Shown here: piece after piece, positions 51,401 to 62,879 of the stretch | How positions within the stretch are numbered: position 1 is the first letter of the stretch | How the letters are laid out: each line of letters opens with the position of its first letter | NCBI GenBank assembly: GCA_030407085.1 | Contig: CM059587.1 | Span: 31,283,001-31,347,000 of the forward strand | DNA from: Trichopria drosophilae | Lineage: Eukaryota; Arthropoda; Insecta; Hymenoptera; Diapriidae | Direction: 5' to 3' | Length of the DNA stretch: 64,000 bases | Notes under the pieces: model-generated | The model's input: only the letters and a program-made list of their open reading frames with translations | Database searches by the model: none | Told to the model about the DNA's origin: nothing | Position numbers and translations under genes: made by a program

Positions 51401-52839
51401 CATAATATAATAATACTTAAAATATGTGGCGATATTTATTTTTAGATAGAGTATTAAAAAATGCAGTCTCTCGCGAAATTCTGGCCAATATTTCGAGTTT
51501 ACATGTATGAGAACTGTATAATTTTTACAGATGAAATAAGCATTTGTTATATTTTTTTTATTGCTATTTTGTCTGCCATACAGAAAATGTCGTTTTGCAT
51601 TTTGAAATTGTTATTGTGATTTCTTCATGAAGTACCTCAAAATATATAATGTGAAGCCTATCCATGTAATTCGAAATTGTTAAATATATTATTAAAATAA
51701 GATAAAAATCAGATTTGAAATCACTAATTCAATAAATAATTTCAATGTTTTTTCAATTTGTTAAAGCATTATATAATCCTCTTACATCCCAAATTCGTAT
51801 GTTGGAAAAATGAAACCATATAAGCCATTTTGTAACAATAAAACATGTCTAACGCTTATTTTGAGTATAAATATTTCATTCACTATTTTTTATATTCCCG
51901 AAGATAAAAATTTAATTATACAGTTTAAAATATGAAAAAAAAAATCCAACATATAAAAATCCTAGTTGATATTAGAAATTTTAAATTTATCTAATTACTT
52001 GAAATCATAGGTATTTAAGGTCAGAAAATAAGAATAATAGTAAATTTACATTAAAATAGTATTGTTTTATGAGTCGTCAAGTTGAAAAAATTCGCTACAT
52101 GGATTATGTGTCTGACCCATATAACCTACTACTACTGACGATGGCGGCACCGCTCCAGTTAGTTGCACTAAAACTTGACCATATGAAAATTTTTTTAATT
52201 CTAAAAAACATGTCCTCTCTATATTCCTGTAAGTATTTTCTTACAGAAAAGTAACTTCTGATATTTGGAACACGATATAGAGTGTTGTGGGGTGATGAGT
52301 AACGTTATTTTTAGTTGCTCGAAAGATATGACCAATAATTAAATTTTGAAATATTTCAAGATTAAATAATGAGGAATTTCATGAGACTTTTAAAATTTGA
52401 CTTCCAAAAAATTGAAATTTTATTTTCCATAGCACTTTAATCAGCTTTATAACATTACATTTCTGAGGCCACAAAAAGTAAAAATAAGTTATTTTTGTAA
52501 ATACAAAACAAATTAATAACGTTTAAAAGGATCAATGAAAATATACCTATTGAAGTATTTTTGTTTCTAAACCAAGAATATGAAAATAGAAATGTTTGAG
52601 AACATTCCATGGACAAAATTTCTTATGTAAAAATGAAAGGGTCTAACATTATTATAAAATTCAGTGTTATCGAGTTTAAACTTATACCACATATCATTTT
52701 AAGGATTTAAGATAAGTTTTCTAAAAATATTCTCAAGATTATTATTAAATGACACACAAAATTTCCATTCAGTCGTTTTTAAACCAATATTATATTGTAA
52801 AAAAACATAAACATAACAAGAGCGAATAAATATGTTTTG

Positions 52840-52890
52840 GTTTGTCGCCGTTTTGAAGATGACGACATCGGACGTCGAAACGTCAACTTA
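52840..52890. repeat. GAAGATGACGAC..GTCGAAACGTC motif
   Basis: GAAGATGACGACATCGGACG followed by TCGAAACGTCAACTTAC. ACGTC/GACGT words give a small hairpin. Motifs of this general form recur at retroelement ends in insect genomes (general knowledge, not checked). A related ACGACGTTTCGACGAGCG occurs near 47550 in the opposite sense. Confidence 0.4.
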
Positions 52891-53654
52891 CATGATGTGA
52901 GTTATTGAATTTGATTTCATTGACACAAGATGATCGATGAATGTTATTAACTGAATTAGTATAAACATTACATGTACATCTTGAATTATATTATTTTTAT
53001 AGTTCAGACTCATTTTTAATACCGCTGTTCGTATTTCGTATCTTTGAAGTCGACCCCGACTGGGGAAAATCATAGTCTGGAAATCATAAACATTGATCAC
53101 TGATAAGACATCTATTTGAAAGATGAAATAGAACATCTACGAATTTGTTTGAATTTGTATTAAAACTATAAAGTTGTAAAGTTACGATTTTATTATTAAG
53201 AAAACCTAGCACATCCGAAATTATAGAAATTCAATTAAAAAAATGTTCAACGTTCAGACTACATTATGAAATAGACAACAAAATAAATCAAAATGTGTGA
53301 ATGTATATTTTTGAAGTAAAACAATCGGAAAGAGATCGTAAGGATGGAAAGGTTGAATTGTTTTAAGATTTTTCGAAAAAAATGAGGACCAAATTTGACA
53401 GATTCGATGCACTAAGCGTTGAACATTTCGCAAAATTTGTTACAAAAACTAAAAATATGCATCATAAAAACGTCGCGATTTTCTGATCAATGACGCTCAT
53501 CAAATATTTAGTTATTATTTGATTATTTAATTACGAGCATAAAAATACATTTATTTGATTAAATTTTTAATACATTGATATTATTTGCTTATATAGTAAT
53601 TTTTGCAGATGCATTTATTTAACTCACTAATTGAATGAATATATATTGATGTAT

Positions 53655-53999
53655 ATAATACTTTAAAATCTATTCAACGCATGTCATTAGACTTAGTTAC
53701 TAGTTAATTGACTTATGGAATTAGGCTGAATTTATTATGGAAAATAAAAAGAGGTTATATTTTTCTGTATATATTTTTCTACTGGGTAAAGTCTCTGTTC
53801 TTAATTTTGTGAAACGTAGTTATAACCGATATTTTATGTGCAATTATATTATATTAGTTGCCCTGTTTATATACAAAAACGACCAAACATTTTGCAGGGT
53901 TCTTCTTTTTATTTTTCATAAATTCAACTTAATTCCATAAGCCAACTAACTAGTCACTAAGTCTAATGACATGCGTTGCATAGATTTTAAAGTATTATT
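53655..53999. mobile_element. MITE with about 80-bp terminal inverted repeats
   Basis: Left repeat 53655-53735 and right repeat 53919-53999 match with few differences: AATACTTTAAAATCTATTCA, CATGTCATTAGACTTAGTTA and TTATGGAATTA are mirrored. The interior of about 180 bp shows an open frame of 67 codons with no recognisable content; it is taken as chance. Confidence 0.85.
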
Positions 54000-54405
54000 A
54001 TTTTTTAAATATTTTTATTGCATTACTACTAACATTGAAATATTTTCTGAATAGAAAACTTATCGGTGTTTTTCGATTAATAATTATTTTAAAGTAATAT
54101 AACATTTCATTTAAAAAATATCACAAAAGACATACTTTTTCCGATTTTTTAAATTTTCAATCTTACAATTTTGATCATTATTGTCTTAAATAAAATTGAT
54201 ACAGAATTGTGAAAATTAGATAATGTTTATTTGAGCAAATCGTCATTTTTATGGAAATTAATGGTTATTTTCATTATACAATGATGAACTTATAACGCTG
54301 CATTCTACGCTAAAAAAGAATACGTGAAATTTGAATCTGTGACTGCAATATTCTACTACGAGTTTTATTATAGAAGTTTTGAAAATAAATTATTGTAACT
54401 TCTTT

Positions 54406-54455
54406 CCGATAATTATTGGGCAATTTTCAATTAATTTCTTTGGTATTTTGTATGA
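54406..54455 (-). repeat. Dispersed segment shared with 35182 and 55468
   Basis: Reverse complement reads ATACCAAAGAAATTAATTGA then AAATTGCCCAATAATTATCGGA. Surrounding sequence is AT-rich and unassigned. Confidence 0.55.
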
Positions 54456-55179
54456 GATTGTATATTATTATTTGAATAGTTTTTACATTGCATAGAAAAA
54501 TAAATAAAAAATGTGAAACTTTTTGTGGTGGTATTATTTCAAAGGAATTAAATTAATAAAATGCTATTTCGTAAAAGAAATGTTTTCGAATTTCTAAATC
54601 TACGTGGACGATGCTCGTAGATAGGCATATCGATAAATCGCAGAATACTTTTTTTATCAAATATTCGCTTTTTATCATTGATCGAAATAATACATGCATC
54701 CGAAATTGTGGTTTTTTGGCTCGGTTCATCTCGAAAACGTGACATTTGGCAGACACTCAAGGCAGCATCGGACTTGGTCGACAGAAAGATCTGTAAAACG
54801 TTATTTTGATCAAAAGCCAAAAGAGGATTTTTTTTTGTTGAACCGCGTAATCAGACTCGTTGACTTGTATCGCGTAGAAGCAGATTGTTTTATAAAAAGA
54901 AGACATTTCTATCCTATAATGGCTAATAGCGATGTTTTACGCATATTTTTACATTGTCTTCATATTTAAAATTATCATATATAAAACATCTCGATTTTAA
55001 TAAATTATTTATCGTAAATCCGGAAATAATATTTTATTAATATCCAATTCTGTAATTTATTCAAGCAGATGCGTACTAAAATTATTTCATTCACAGCATA
55101 TATAAACATTTAATTTATATATAATAAATCTCTTAAATCTTTCAAGACATCAATAAACAAAATTGTTGCAGTGAAAAGT

Positions 55180-55252
55180 GGGTGTTCCGAAGGAGATTTG
55201 ATCCCGAGACCTCTGTGTACCTTTCTTTTTGTAGCAACCTAACCACTACGTT
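55180..55252 (-). mobile_element. tRNA-derived SINE-like head
   Basis: Minus strand shows an A-box-like TAGTGGTTAGGTTGCT and, about 30 nt later, a B-box-like CTCGGGATCAAATC, the spacing of an internal RNA polymerase III promoter. The predicted T-stem pairs poorly, so a functional tRNA is unlikely; a SINE head or tRNA pseudogene is preferred. It lies antisense within the dipeptidase intron. Confidence 0.5.
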
Positions 55253-55392
55253 AAATAAAATAACTTCAGAAACACGATCAACTTTAAAATAGTTACACAC
55301 AATTCATATTCAAATGACTTCTTTGAACAAAAATCCATTTCTCCTGTAACTAATAAAAATATTTATGAATGTGATCATTATAACTTAATTTA

Positions 55393-55690
55393 AAGGGGCT
55401 CTAAAGTGCATAACTGCACTTTATGGACAATTTTAATTATTATAGACGGTTTCCTAGAAAATACTAAAGAAATTAATTGAGAACTGACCGAGAATTTTCG
55501 GAAATTTGTGATTTTTATTTATGTCCGAAAATTAACATTTTTGGTATTTTTTACGAAAACTTTTTAGTTTATAGTGCCTTAGAATTGTCCTTACAAAGGC
55601 CGAATTTTAAAAATGTTATTTAGTCATATTTAGTTTACGTTTGTTAGTGAAATTTCCTACCTTACCGGCCGACCACTTTAGAATTCCCTT
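55393..55690. mobile_element. TTAA-bounded inverted-repeat element
   Basis: Left end AAGGGGCTCTAAAGTG mirrors right end CACTTTAGAATTCCCTT, each next to a TTAA. The interior carries the TACCAAAGAAATTAATTGAG-like segment shared with 35182 and 54406. The ends read GGG inward from TTAA rather than the CCC of canonical piggyBac, so superfamily is open. Confidence 0.5.
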
Positions 55691-56384
55691 AACGGTCATT
55701 AGTAAATATTGTATTTCGTTCAATAAGTGGAGAATGGACGTTTCAATAGTATTAATTTTAATATGGTATATATTTTGCACGTATTATTAAGGTATTTGTT
55801 AACACCCAACTTTTAAGAGAGACACATATTTCTTATACATATATTATTATAAAATATTATACTGTGTTTCCATAAATATTACGCGAATTGTTATTTCATT
55901 AAAGCTTTCTTAGTTAGTAGAGAAAACGGAAAGAATGGATTTATGGGTATTTAAAGGTATATCGTTAATCAGTACAAATTAAACTAAAAGAAATTACCTG
56001 TAAAAGAAGCATGAGATAAAGTGTGGGTTCAAAGTTTTCATAACATATTCATTAAACGTATAAATATTAAATCGAGTTGTAAATAAGTTCTATAACCTTC
56101 TTTTGAGCAAATTTAATTTTTTTATATACGTTCCGTAAGCTATTACGCATTTGTTTATTACATAATTTTAGTGCAGTTCATTATTATGCATTTCAAAAAC
56201 CATTTGTGAACATACAAGATAAGTTTCGTATTACATAAACATAGTTTAAACGTATATTAAAAACGTATTTTATAAGATATTATAAGATTTGGATATTACA
56301 AGTCTATTATAAGATTTTCTGCTAGGTATTACATTTTTCACTAAATATGTTTGTCGGTTAGGTTATCCGGGAATATATTAGAAA

Positions 56385-56465
56385 TGTCGTCCGCCATTTT
56401 GAATTTCGAAAATGTGACCTCATATTTGTAATCAGTGACCCCAAAAACATAAAAAACGGGAGCAA
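56385..56465. repeat. CCATTTTGGATTT / GTAATCAGCGACC family copy
   Basis: CCGCCATTTTGAATTTCGAA, then TGTGACCTCATATTTGTAAT and CAGTGACCCCAAAAAC. One of the best-preserved copies; it lies in the dipeptidase intron. Confidence 0.65.
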
Positions 56466-57168
56466 TTGTCAATTTAGAAACTTATCTGTTGGCTAACAAA
56501 GAAATAATATACAAAATCCGCTCTTTACAATTCGGCGTTTTGAAATTTTGAAAAGTGGCAATTACCATTTTCAGGCTAATAAAATCGTTTTGAACGCGAT
56601 ATTTTTCATTTCCACGTACTCAGAAATTTACTCTATAAATTACAGATTTAAGAAAAAAACACATTAGAAATTCGCGATTTTGCGGAAAAAACCAGTATGT
56701 CTCTTTTGAACGAATTTTGAACCAATTCTGTTGGCAGTATCTGAAAGAACAGACTTTTATACGTAATTTTAAATTATGTGCATATATTTTTAATACTTTA
56801 CTTCGGTGTAATAATGTCTACTTATAGTTAGTAGTATACTAAATGTCTGTACAATGGGAATCTTTTAACAGCATGATTAGGACAAAGGCATTAAGTGTAA
56901 GGAAAATTTCAAATACTACCGGAATGCGCGAATTATCGCATAATCTTCGAGTCTTAGTAGGATTACCATAAAATCCGATTTAGGTTTTACTCACCTACTA
57001 GGAATTTGTCAGGATGGTAAACTAAATCCGGATATGGAAATTCACGTATTAGTACCTTGCCTATGCTTATTTATAAAGTTTGTAAGTCGTAGTACATGAT
57101 TGTAATCGGTTCTTTCAATGAAATAATATGTTCCGATTGTCACAAAGATTATGATAGTACTACTCTCT

Positions 57169-57430
57169 AAATTTCTTGGAGTGAGAATTCACTATTTAAT
57201 TAGTGAAAACCGAGCAACTCTCGTGAAAGAGTGAATATATATTCAACTCTGTAAGAGTGGTAATTCACTCTTTTCTCTAGAGGTGTCAACTCCACGAATC
57301 GAAGGGAAAGAGTGAATTTTCACTCTTGTTAGATTGAAATTTTACTATTAAAGAGTTGAATATCCACTCTTTCACGAGGTTTGCTCGGTTTTCACTAGCC
57401 AAAGAGTGAATTCTCACTCCCCGAAAATTT
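57169..57430. repeat. Foldback/MITE with repeated AAGAGTGAATT motifs
   Basis: Arms at 57169-57250 and 57352-57430, with AGTGAGAATTCACT, TAGTGAAAACCGAGCAA and CGTGAAAGAGTG each mirrored on the other side. The spacer also contains further copies of the same short motif in both directions (GTAATTCACTCTTTT, AAAGAGTGAATTTTCACTCT), so the element is palindromic at two scales. Confidence 0.88.
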
Positions 57431-60400
57431 AGAAATTGCCATTATAAATTATCTACAGAATGTGTGATAGTACACAATGCTATAAAATAATCATTTTTCC
57501 CCCTATTTTCAAATGTCGCTAAAAAAATATGAAATACAAAATGTTTTGAGAATGCAATTGTTTCATCTAAGATTTTGAGATTTTGTGTTATTAAAGCAAG
57601 ACGATGGTTCAGTAATATATGCTGAAGTAGTGACATATGCTAATATAAACGAATAGGAAAAAAAGATCATGTAGAAAAGAATATTTGAAGGTCACGTGAC
57701 GGTCAAATATGGGTGAAGGACTAATGTACAGTACCCTTACCTATAATACTAATATACTAATATTATATTATTTACTAATATATACTAATAATTTAACCTA
57801 CTATCACATATAAAAGTATATTTCTAAAATTATATATTTTGTCATGTAGCGTATTGCTTTTTTAGAAAAAAGATTGCGGTAAAATAATATCTAAACCATA
57901 AACCTGCGGGAAGTAATATATCATTCATCGTTGAATTAGACACTTTAAAAGAAGGAAATAGTTTTAGAATCGATGAAAATATTTTCATTCTTACCATTAA
58001 CGCGAAAACGTTTCCAGTAGCTTTTTGTTCATAAATCGACCGACATTGACAACGCGAAATTACGTAAATGCAAAATAATGCACCGTAAATAATATTGCGT
58101 TTAGAGCACAAAAGAGAAAATGAATGTTTTAATTTCAGAAACTAAATTCCATAATAAAATATGTGTTTTAATTTATCATAAATTCCATAGAAGTATTTAT
58201 GGATAATAAGTAACAATTAAGTCTTATAACATCGCATACTTTCAATAAACTTCTGTCAGAAGAGAATAGATTAGTTGTCTACAAACAGAATTATAAAATA
58301 TATAATAAAGGAATGACCTTGGTGATTCTCACTGTTAAAAAACTTAGGAAAAATCTTAAGAAATTAGTAGAGTTTAATTCTGTCAGATTTATGAATATGC
58401 AGAAATTAATTTTATATTATTTTTTCCTATAACTAAATCTACCATGCAACAATTATAATATATCGTTGTCTCTGTATAGGTAATGTCAGAGATTAGAGGA
58501 CTAGTATTGCTTATAAATTACATCAGTACCTTTTTATGTAAGGGTGAGGCACCTGTTGTGCAGCCTGTCTAATTTATTACCTATACCTTTTGAACTGATA
58601 CCCTTTAACTTTCTACCCTTGCATATAAATTGATTCCATATAAAACAGAAACACGTTGTTAATTTTTTATAGCTGGCAAAAAGTTAAGCTGCATTTAAAG
58701 ATAATGAGTGAAACCAATTAAAAATCGAAAATTTATAAGCTTTTAATTATCTTCAGTAAGTTGGTAGATGGGATGTAGTATCGACTCGAACACGAAATTA
58801 TCGTTTTATTATATCCTCAATCATTTTCATCACTTGGCACAGAAAATCGCAAGTAATGTAAGTGTAAAAGCAGATATGCGCATTTCAAATGGTCTACGAA
58901 TTGCCTCACTACAATAATAATGGAGGTATTTGATGATGTCAGAAATCGGTTGTACTCTATGAACGCCCATCGTTCGTTAAATCTGTCTATCATCACATTG
59001 GTGTTTTTTCATTGTCAAATGAATTTTATTGCCAACAAATTTCTGCATCATCAAGACAAGTTTTGAATGAAACAATTTATTTTCATAACAAACACTCCAA
59101 ACTCTCTTAACGCCAAAATTACTTCATTATACTGAATTTCATTTTAAACGAGTGAGAATCGAGCTACTTTTTGAATGTCAAATTTGACTTCATACTAACC
59201 CTCCTGAGCACCTGTTTTTCTTTTACCATAAGGAAATAATGTAGTTTGGGCGAATATATTCACGGTGCAAAGGAGGGTTAAAGTGAAATCTCACATTAAC
59301 CCTTTAACGCCCAAATGTACAAAATTTCTTCATCAAGTTTCACACTTTATTTTAGCATTTAACCTCTCCGAGAAAAAATTGGACTACCTATTTCTTATTG
59401 GTCAAGAACCACTCTTCCCAGTGGTGCATTTCACCAATTTTGTCCGAAATAAATAAGTTATAAACGTTTTATTTTTAAAAATGCATAACATTGTTTGGTT
59501 GTATTTTTAATTTATGTAATTTTGTTATGGATAATAGCATTAGCATGCGGCTAGAAATCAAAAATGAATTTGCTATCAGATAGGCGTATTCTGGAAAGCA
59601 AACATTCAAAATGGCGGACACAAAATCTGTTCTGGAAATCGATGATTCCAAATTTGAAATCAGTTTTTGGAAGTAAAAAGTGGCCGTACGAATATGGGTT
59701 CCAAAAATGTTTGAAGTTTATCGGATTCACTTGAAACTTATCAGATAGGAATTTTTTGAGTCCCTGATTACCTCATTCGATCCACCGTTTTGAATATCTA
59801 AAAACTGATTTAGATTTGTGATCAGCAAACATCAAAACTAATTAAAAAAATCATTAAATACCAGTTTCAAACAATCCATTGAGCTTTGTGATTGTTAACA
59901 CATGTCTAGGTTATTACGAATAAAAGTAATCTTTTACTGGTATATTGTGCATTTTGAATTCTTATTTTCCGAAATTCATTTTTTACACGATATTTGTGTT
60001 AATGAAGGCTCTGGAATGGTTAGGTATTCATAGGTACGTGTATCTGATGATAATTCAAATTTGTAAATAAAATCGGTATGACTTACTTCTGCAGATAAAG
60101 TAGATTGATAACTGTTGTACATCGAAAAAAAATATATCTGTATGGGTGGAGTTGTATACAACATCATAAAATAAATCATTAAACAATACCGGATCTGCAT
60201 TTCTATTAGATTAGAAGTAAATGCATTTTTAAGGTGACTATTTGTCAGTTAAGAAGTGACATTTCACTGCATAGAAATGCCGATTTCGATTTAGTTAGCC
60301 GAACTTGGCTCAACATTCAGTTTAAGAAATTTAGAATTAATAAAATTGTGAGTTTTACTACTTTGTCATTAATACTAAAATTTGTGGTTGCACAGGACAA

Positions 60401-60529
60401 TTAATTTGTATTTAATGCCGCTGTATAGATAGGGGGCTTTCATATGTATATCTAGATAATTTACAGTTTTAACTTGTTCCTGGTTACTTGAACACTAAAT
60501 TATCCACATTGTTATATGTTTAATTTCAG

Positions 60530-60662
60530 TTTTGGGCTGCTTACGTCCCATGCGAGTCTCAACATCGAAACGCAGTTCAGATGACTCTCGAGCAAGTAGA
60601 CTTAATCAAGAGGCTTATAGAAAAATATTCGGAGCATATGCAATTTGCAGCTTCGTCGAGAG
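60530..60662 (+). CDS. Membrane dipeptidase, next exon
   Basis: This exon continues the dipeptidase. It begins after the acceptor TTTAATTTCAG and ends at AGAG before the donor GTACGT (60663). Phase is 0 at the 5' side, matching the upstream exon exactly, and 1 at the 3' side. The translation starts [17 protein letters not shown] and continues [21 protein letters not shown]. That is the family's conserved FW..Y.PC..Q..dAV..TLEQ.D segment. The remaining catalytic residues (in the family: a Glu and two His zinc ligands) must lie in exons beyond the right edge, since nothing in 60663-64000 continues the frame. About 154 codons of the mature domain are visible in total, less than half of a typical 400-450 residue dipeptidase. 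Confidence 0.92.
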
Positions 60663-62879
60663 GTACGTATCCCGACTTTCTCAGTAACCTACACAATTTT
60701 GTTCGTTCTTGCTAAATGTACATGTAATTGTAACTGCGATTCCAAAACTCTGCCGATGCAACTTAGTTCTAAAATAGCCCTTGTTACATAAATTAGTGAT
60801 TCATCTAGTGACAGAAATTCTTTTAAAGTAATAAGTATTAAATATTTCTATTCCTGTTTTTCGGGTTCGACGTCGAGTGTTTTTGAGGATTAAAAATTCC
60901 TAGTCAGTTAAGTTTCGTATTTATACATTACTGTTGGATATAAAATTTTAATTGAAAATAAAACCAAAATATCTGTAGCTTTATCATAGCACAGCAACAT
61001 TATTTTTTTCAATGTATTAAAAATTATTCTTGAGGAGTTCGTTTTTATAAAAAAGTATCACTACGTGATGTAATGCAAAACGTATATCCGCGATAAACAC
61101 CGCCAGAACATAGATTTGTTTGATTAATTGTTTATCAGCTGGGATTGCAGTTGTCTTGAAAAACGTTTGTAGAAAATTGATTAAAAAGCTTGATTACTGA
61201 TTTTTATATACAGTTATAGAATATTATTCTTAGAACAATAACTCAGTGTTACAAAATAACAAAAAAATCGGTAGACACTTTTATAGCGACCTGGTACAAG
61301 TTGTAGATTTAGTCAAACTGAGCAACATGATATGATATCATTTCCCCATACACCCCCAAAATCTCATTTTATTGCTCAAAACAGATTTTAGATAGGTTTG
61401 TGTGAAAAATCACTCATAACTGCCCAAATTATTACTTAAAAAACTTAACTTTTTTTTTTAATTTTATAGCCAAAAAGCCTCACCTTTCAGACTATCCAAA
61501 CCTTATATTGATGAAATGAAAACTGACGAAACTAAAGTTGAAACTATCTCTGATTTTTTTTCTTTTTTTTATTTTTTCAACTTTAACGGTCATTTTACAA
61601 CAATATTCGATCGTGGAGATTTTTGCACCTAAAAAATCTCCACGATCGAATAATATTGTAAAATGTGATCGTTAAAATTGAAAAAAATGAGAAAAGGTAA
61701 GAAACTCACAGATACTTTCCACTGCAGTTTCGTCAGTTTTCATTTCATTAATATAAGGTTTGGATAGTCTGAAAGATGAACTTTTTGGCAATCAAATAAA
61801 AAAAAGTTTTAAATCGAATAAAAATTAGTTGTTATGAATGATTTTCACACGAACCTGCCTGAAAACGGGTTTTTAGCCATAAAATGAGATTTTATTTTAT
61901 TGAGAGTGTATGGGGAAATTATACCATACCATCTTACTCAGTTTCACTAGATTATACTATATCTCCATAAAAGTGACAGATCGCTGTCACACCGTGTAAT
62001 CTATCAAAATATGCACAAAAACATTGATTTTCGAAAATGGGAAACGGTAACATTTTTCTGTTTACAAGGTCGGAGTGTAAAAAAGGTCCAATAGAATATA
62101 TAAGTATACACGTACACTCTGAACATTTAAGTGTTCTTTACAATATAGTTAAAAAGTCACATAATTTTGTACAAAGCTTGTTTTGCGCAAAGGAGGGTAT
62201 AGGTGGTTTGTGTTCTCGAAATGGAATCTTCGAAACTACCACATTTGAATTAAATAACTAGAGATAACACCTCATACAAAATTTGTTTGTTTTATCAAAT
62301 GAAAAAGTTGACAAAATCATTGATGAAGTTTTCTTCCGTCCCGTCGATACCGTCTGTTACTATACTTAGGTTTCAAATGGTCTATTTGAAAATGTTCATT
62401 ATTATAAAAATATGTACGAAATATTAAAAGGAAATACACACTCGGGCGGGCACACATATGGACTTGATTAAGTATACTTATTTAAACATACACACCTACA
62501 CACTCACACATATGCATGGACAAGGACACGTTCGCACAAACCGGCTAGATTTGGACAAAGGACAAAATCTGCAAGAATAATATTAACTTACTCATCTCAA
62601 TTCATACAAGCATTCATTCTCGCACATACACACTGGCACACGCAGGCAAAATCTGTATGAATGTATGTATTTTTATCTTTCTCTATCTTTTACGATCTTT
62701 TTTACACATATACATGTTTTTCGACTTTCATTGATCTCGCTCGATTTTTATCAATCTCTCGAGATAATTTTTTATCATTTTTTATGGACTTCGATCTTTT
62801 TCAATCTTCCTTGATATTTCTGGATGTTTCTTAATTTTTTAAATTTTATTTGTTAAAAATCTGTTCAAGAATAATCTAT
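60663..62879 (+). other. Following dipeptidase intron, start (runs towards right edge)
   Basis: Begins with donor GTACGT. No continuation of the dipeptidase (for example the GVEGGH-type segment expected next) is found before the end of the window, so the intron is longer than 3.3 kb. It contains the foldback at 61272-61978, a CA-rich low-complexity region at about 62440-62660, a degenerate pyrimidine-rich stretch with GATCTTTTTCAATC-like units at about 62690-62830, and then a LINE fragment. Confidence 0.6.
61272..61978. repeat. Foldback element, about 350-bp diverged arms, 6-nt loop
   Basis: Arms at about 61272-61624 and 61631-61978 meet at a 6-nt loop (GCACCT). The inner stem GATCGTGGAGATTTTT with its complement is perfect; further out CAAACCTTATATTGATGAAATGAAAACTGACGAAAC-like sequence pairs with its complement with sparse mismatches, and CATTTCCCCATACAC-like blocks pair near the outer ends. 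Non-coding. Confidence 0.9.

Larger units (their letters stand above)
48415..60529 (+). other. Dipeptidase intron, about 12.1 kb
   Basis: GT-AG intron between two dipeptidase exons, with donor GTACGT and acceptor TTTCAG. It is AT-rich and carries no recognisable host exon. Its content is mostly repeats: a GAAACGTC-type repeat near 52855, a MITE at 53655-53999, a segment shared with two other sites (54406-54455), a tRNA-derived SINE-like segment (55180-55252), a TTAA-bounded inverted-repeat element (55393-55690), copies of the CCATTTTGGATTT family near 56390 and 59600, and an AAGAGTGAATT foldback (57169-57430). The short open frames inside it look random. Confidence 0.85.

Noticed and set aside
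53737..53940. 67-codon frame inside the MITE at 53655-53999
   Set aside because: Hydrophobic and AT-driven composition, entirely within a non-autonomous element.
54548..54969. Opposed open frames of about 90 codons
   Set aside because: Mutually overlapping, no motif, within the dipeptidase intron.
55180..55252. Functional tRNA gene
   Set aside because: A and B boxes are present but the T-stem and acceptor stem do not pair; a SINE-like or pseudogene call is safer.
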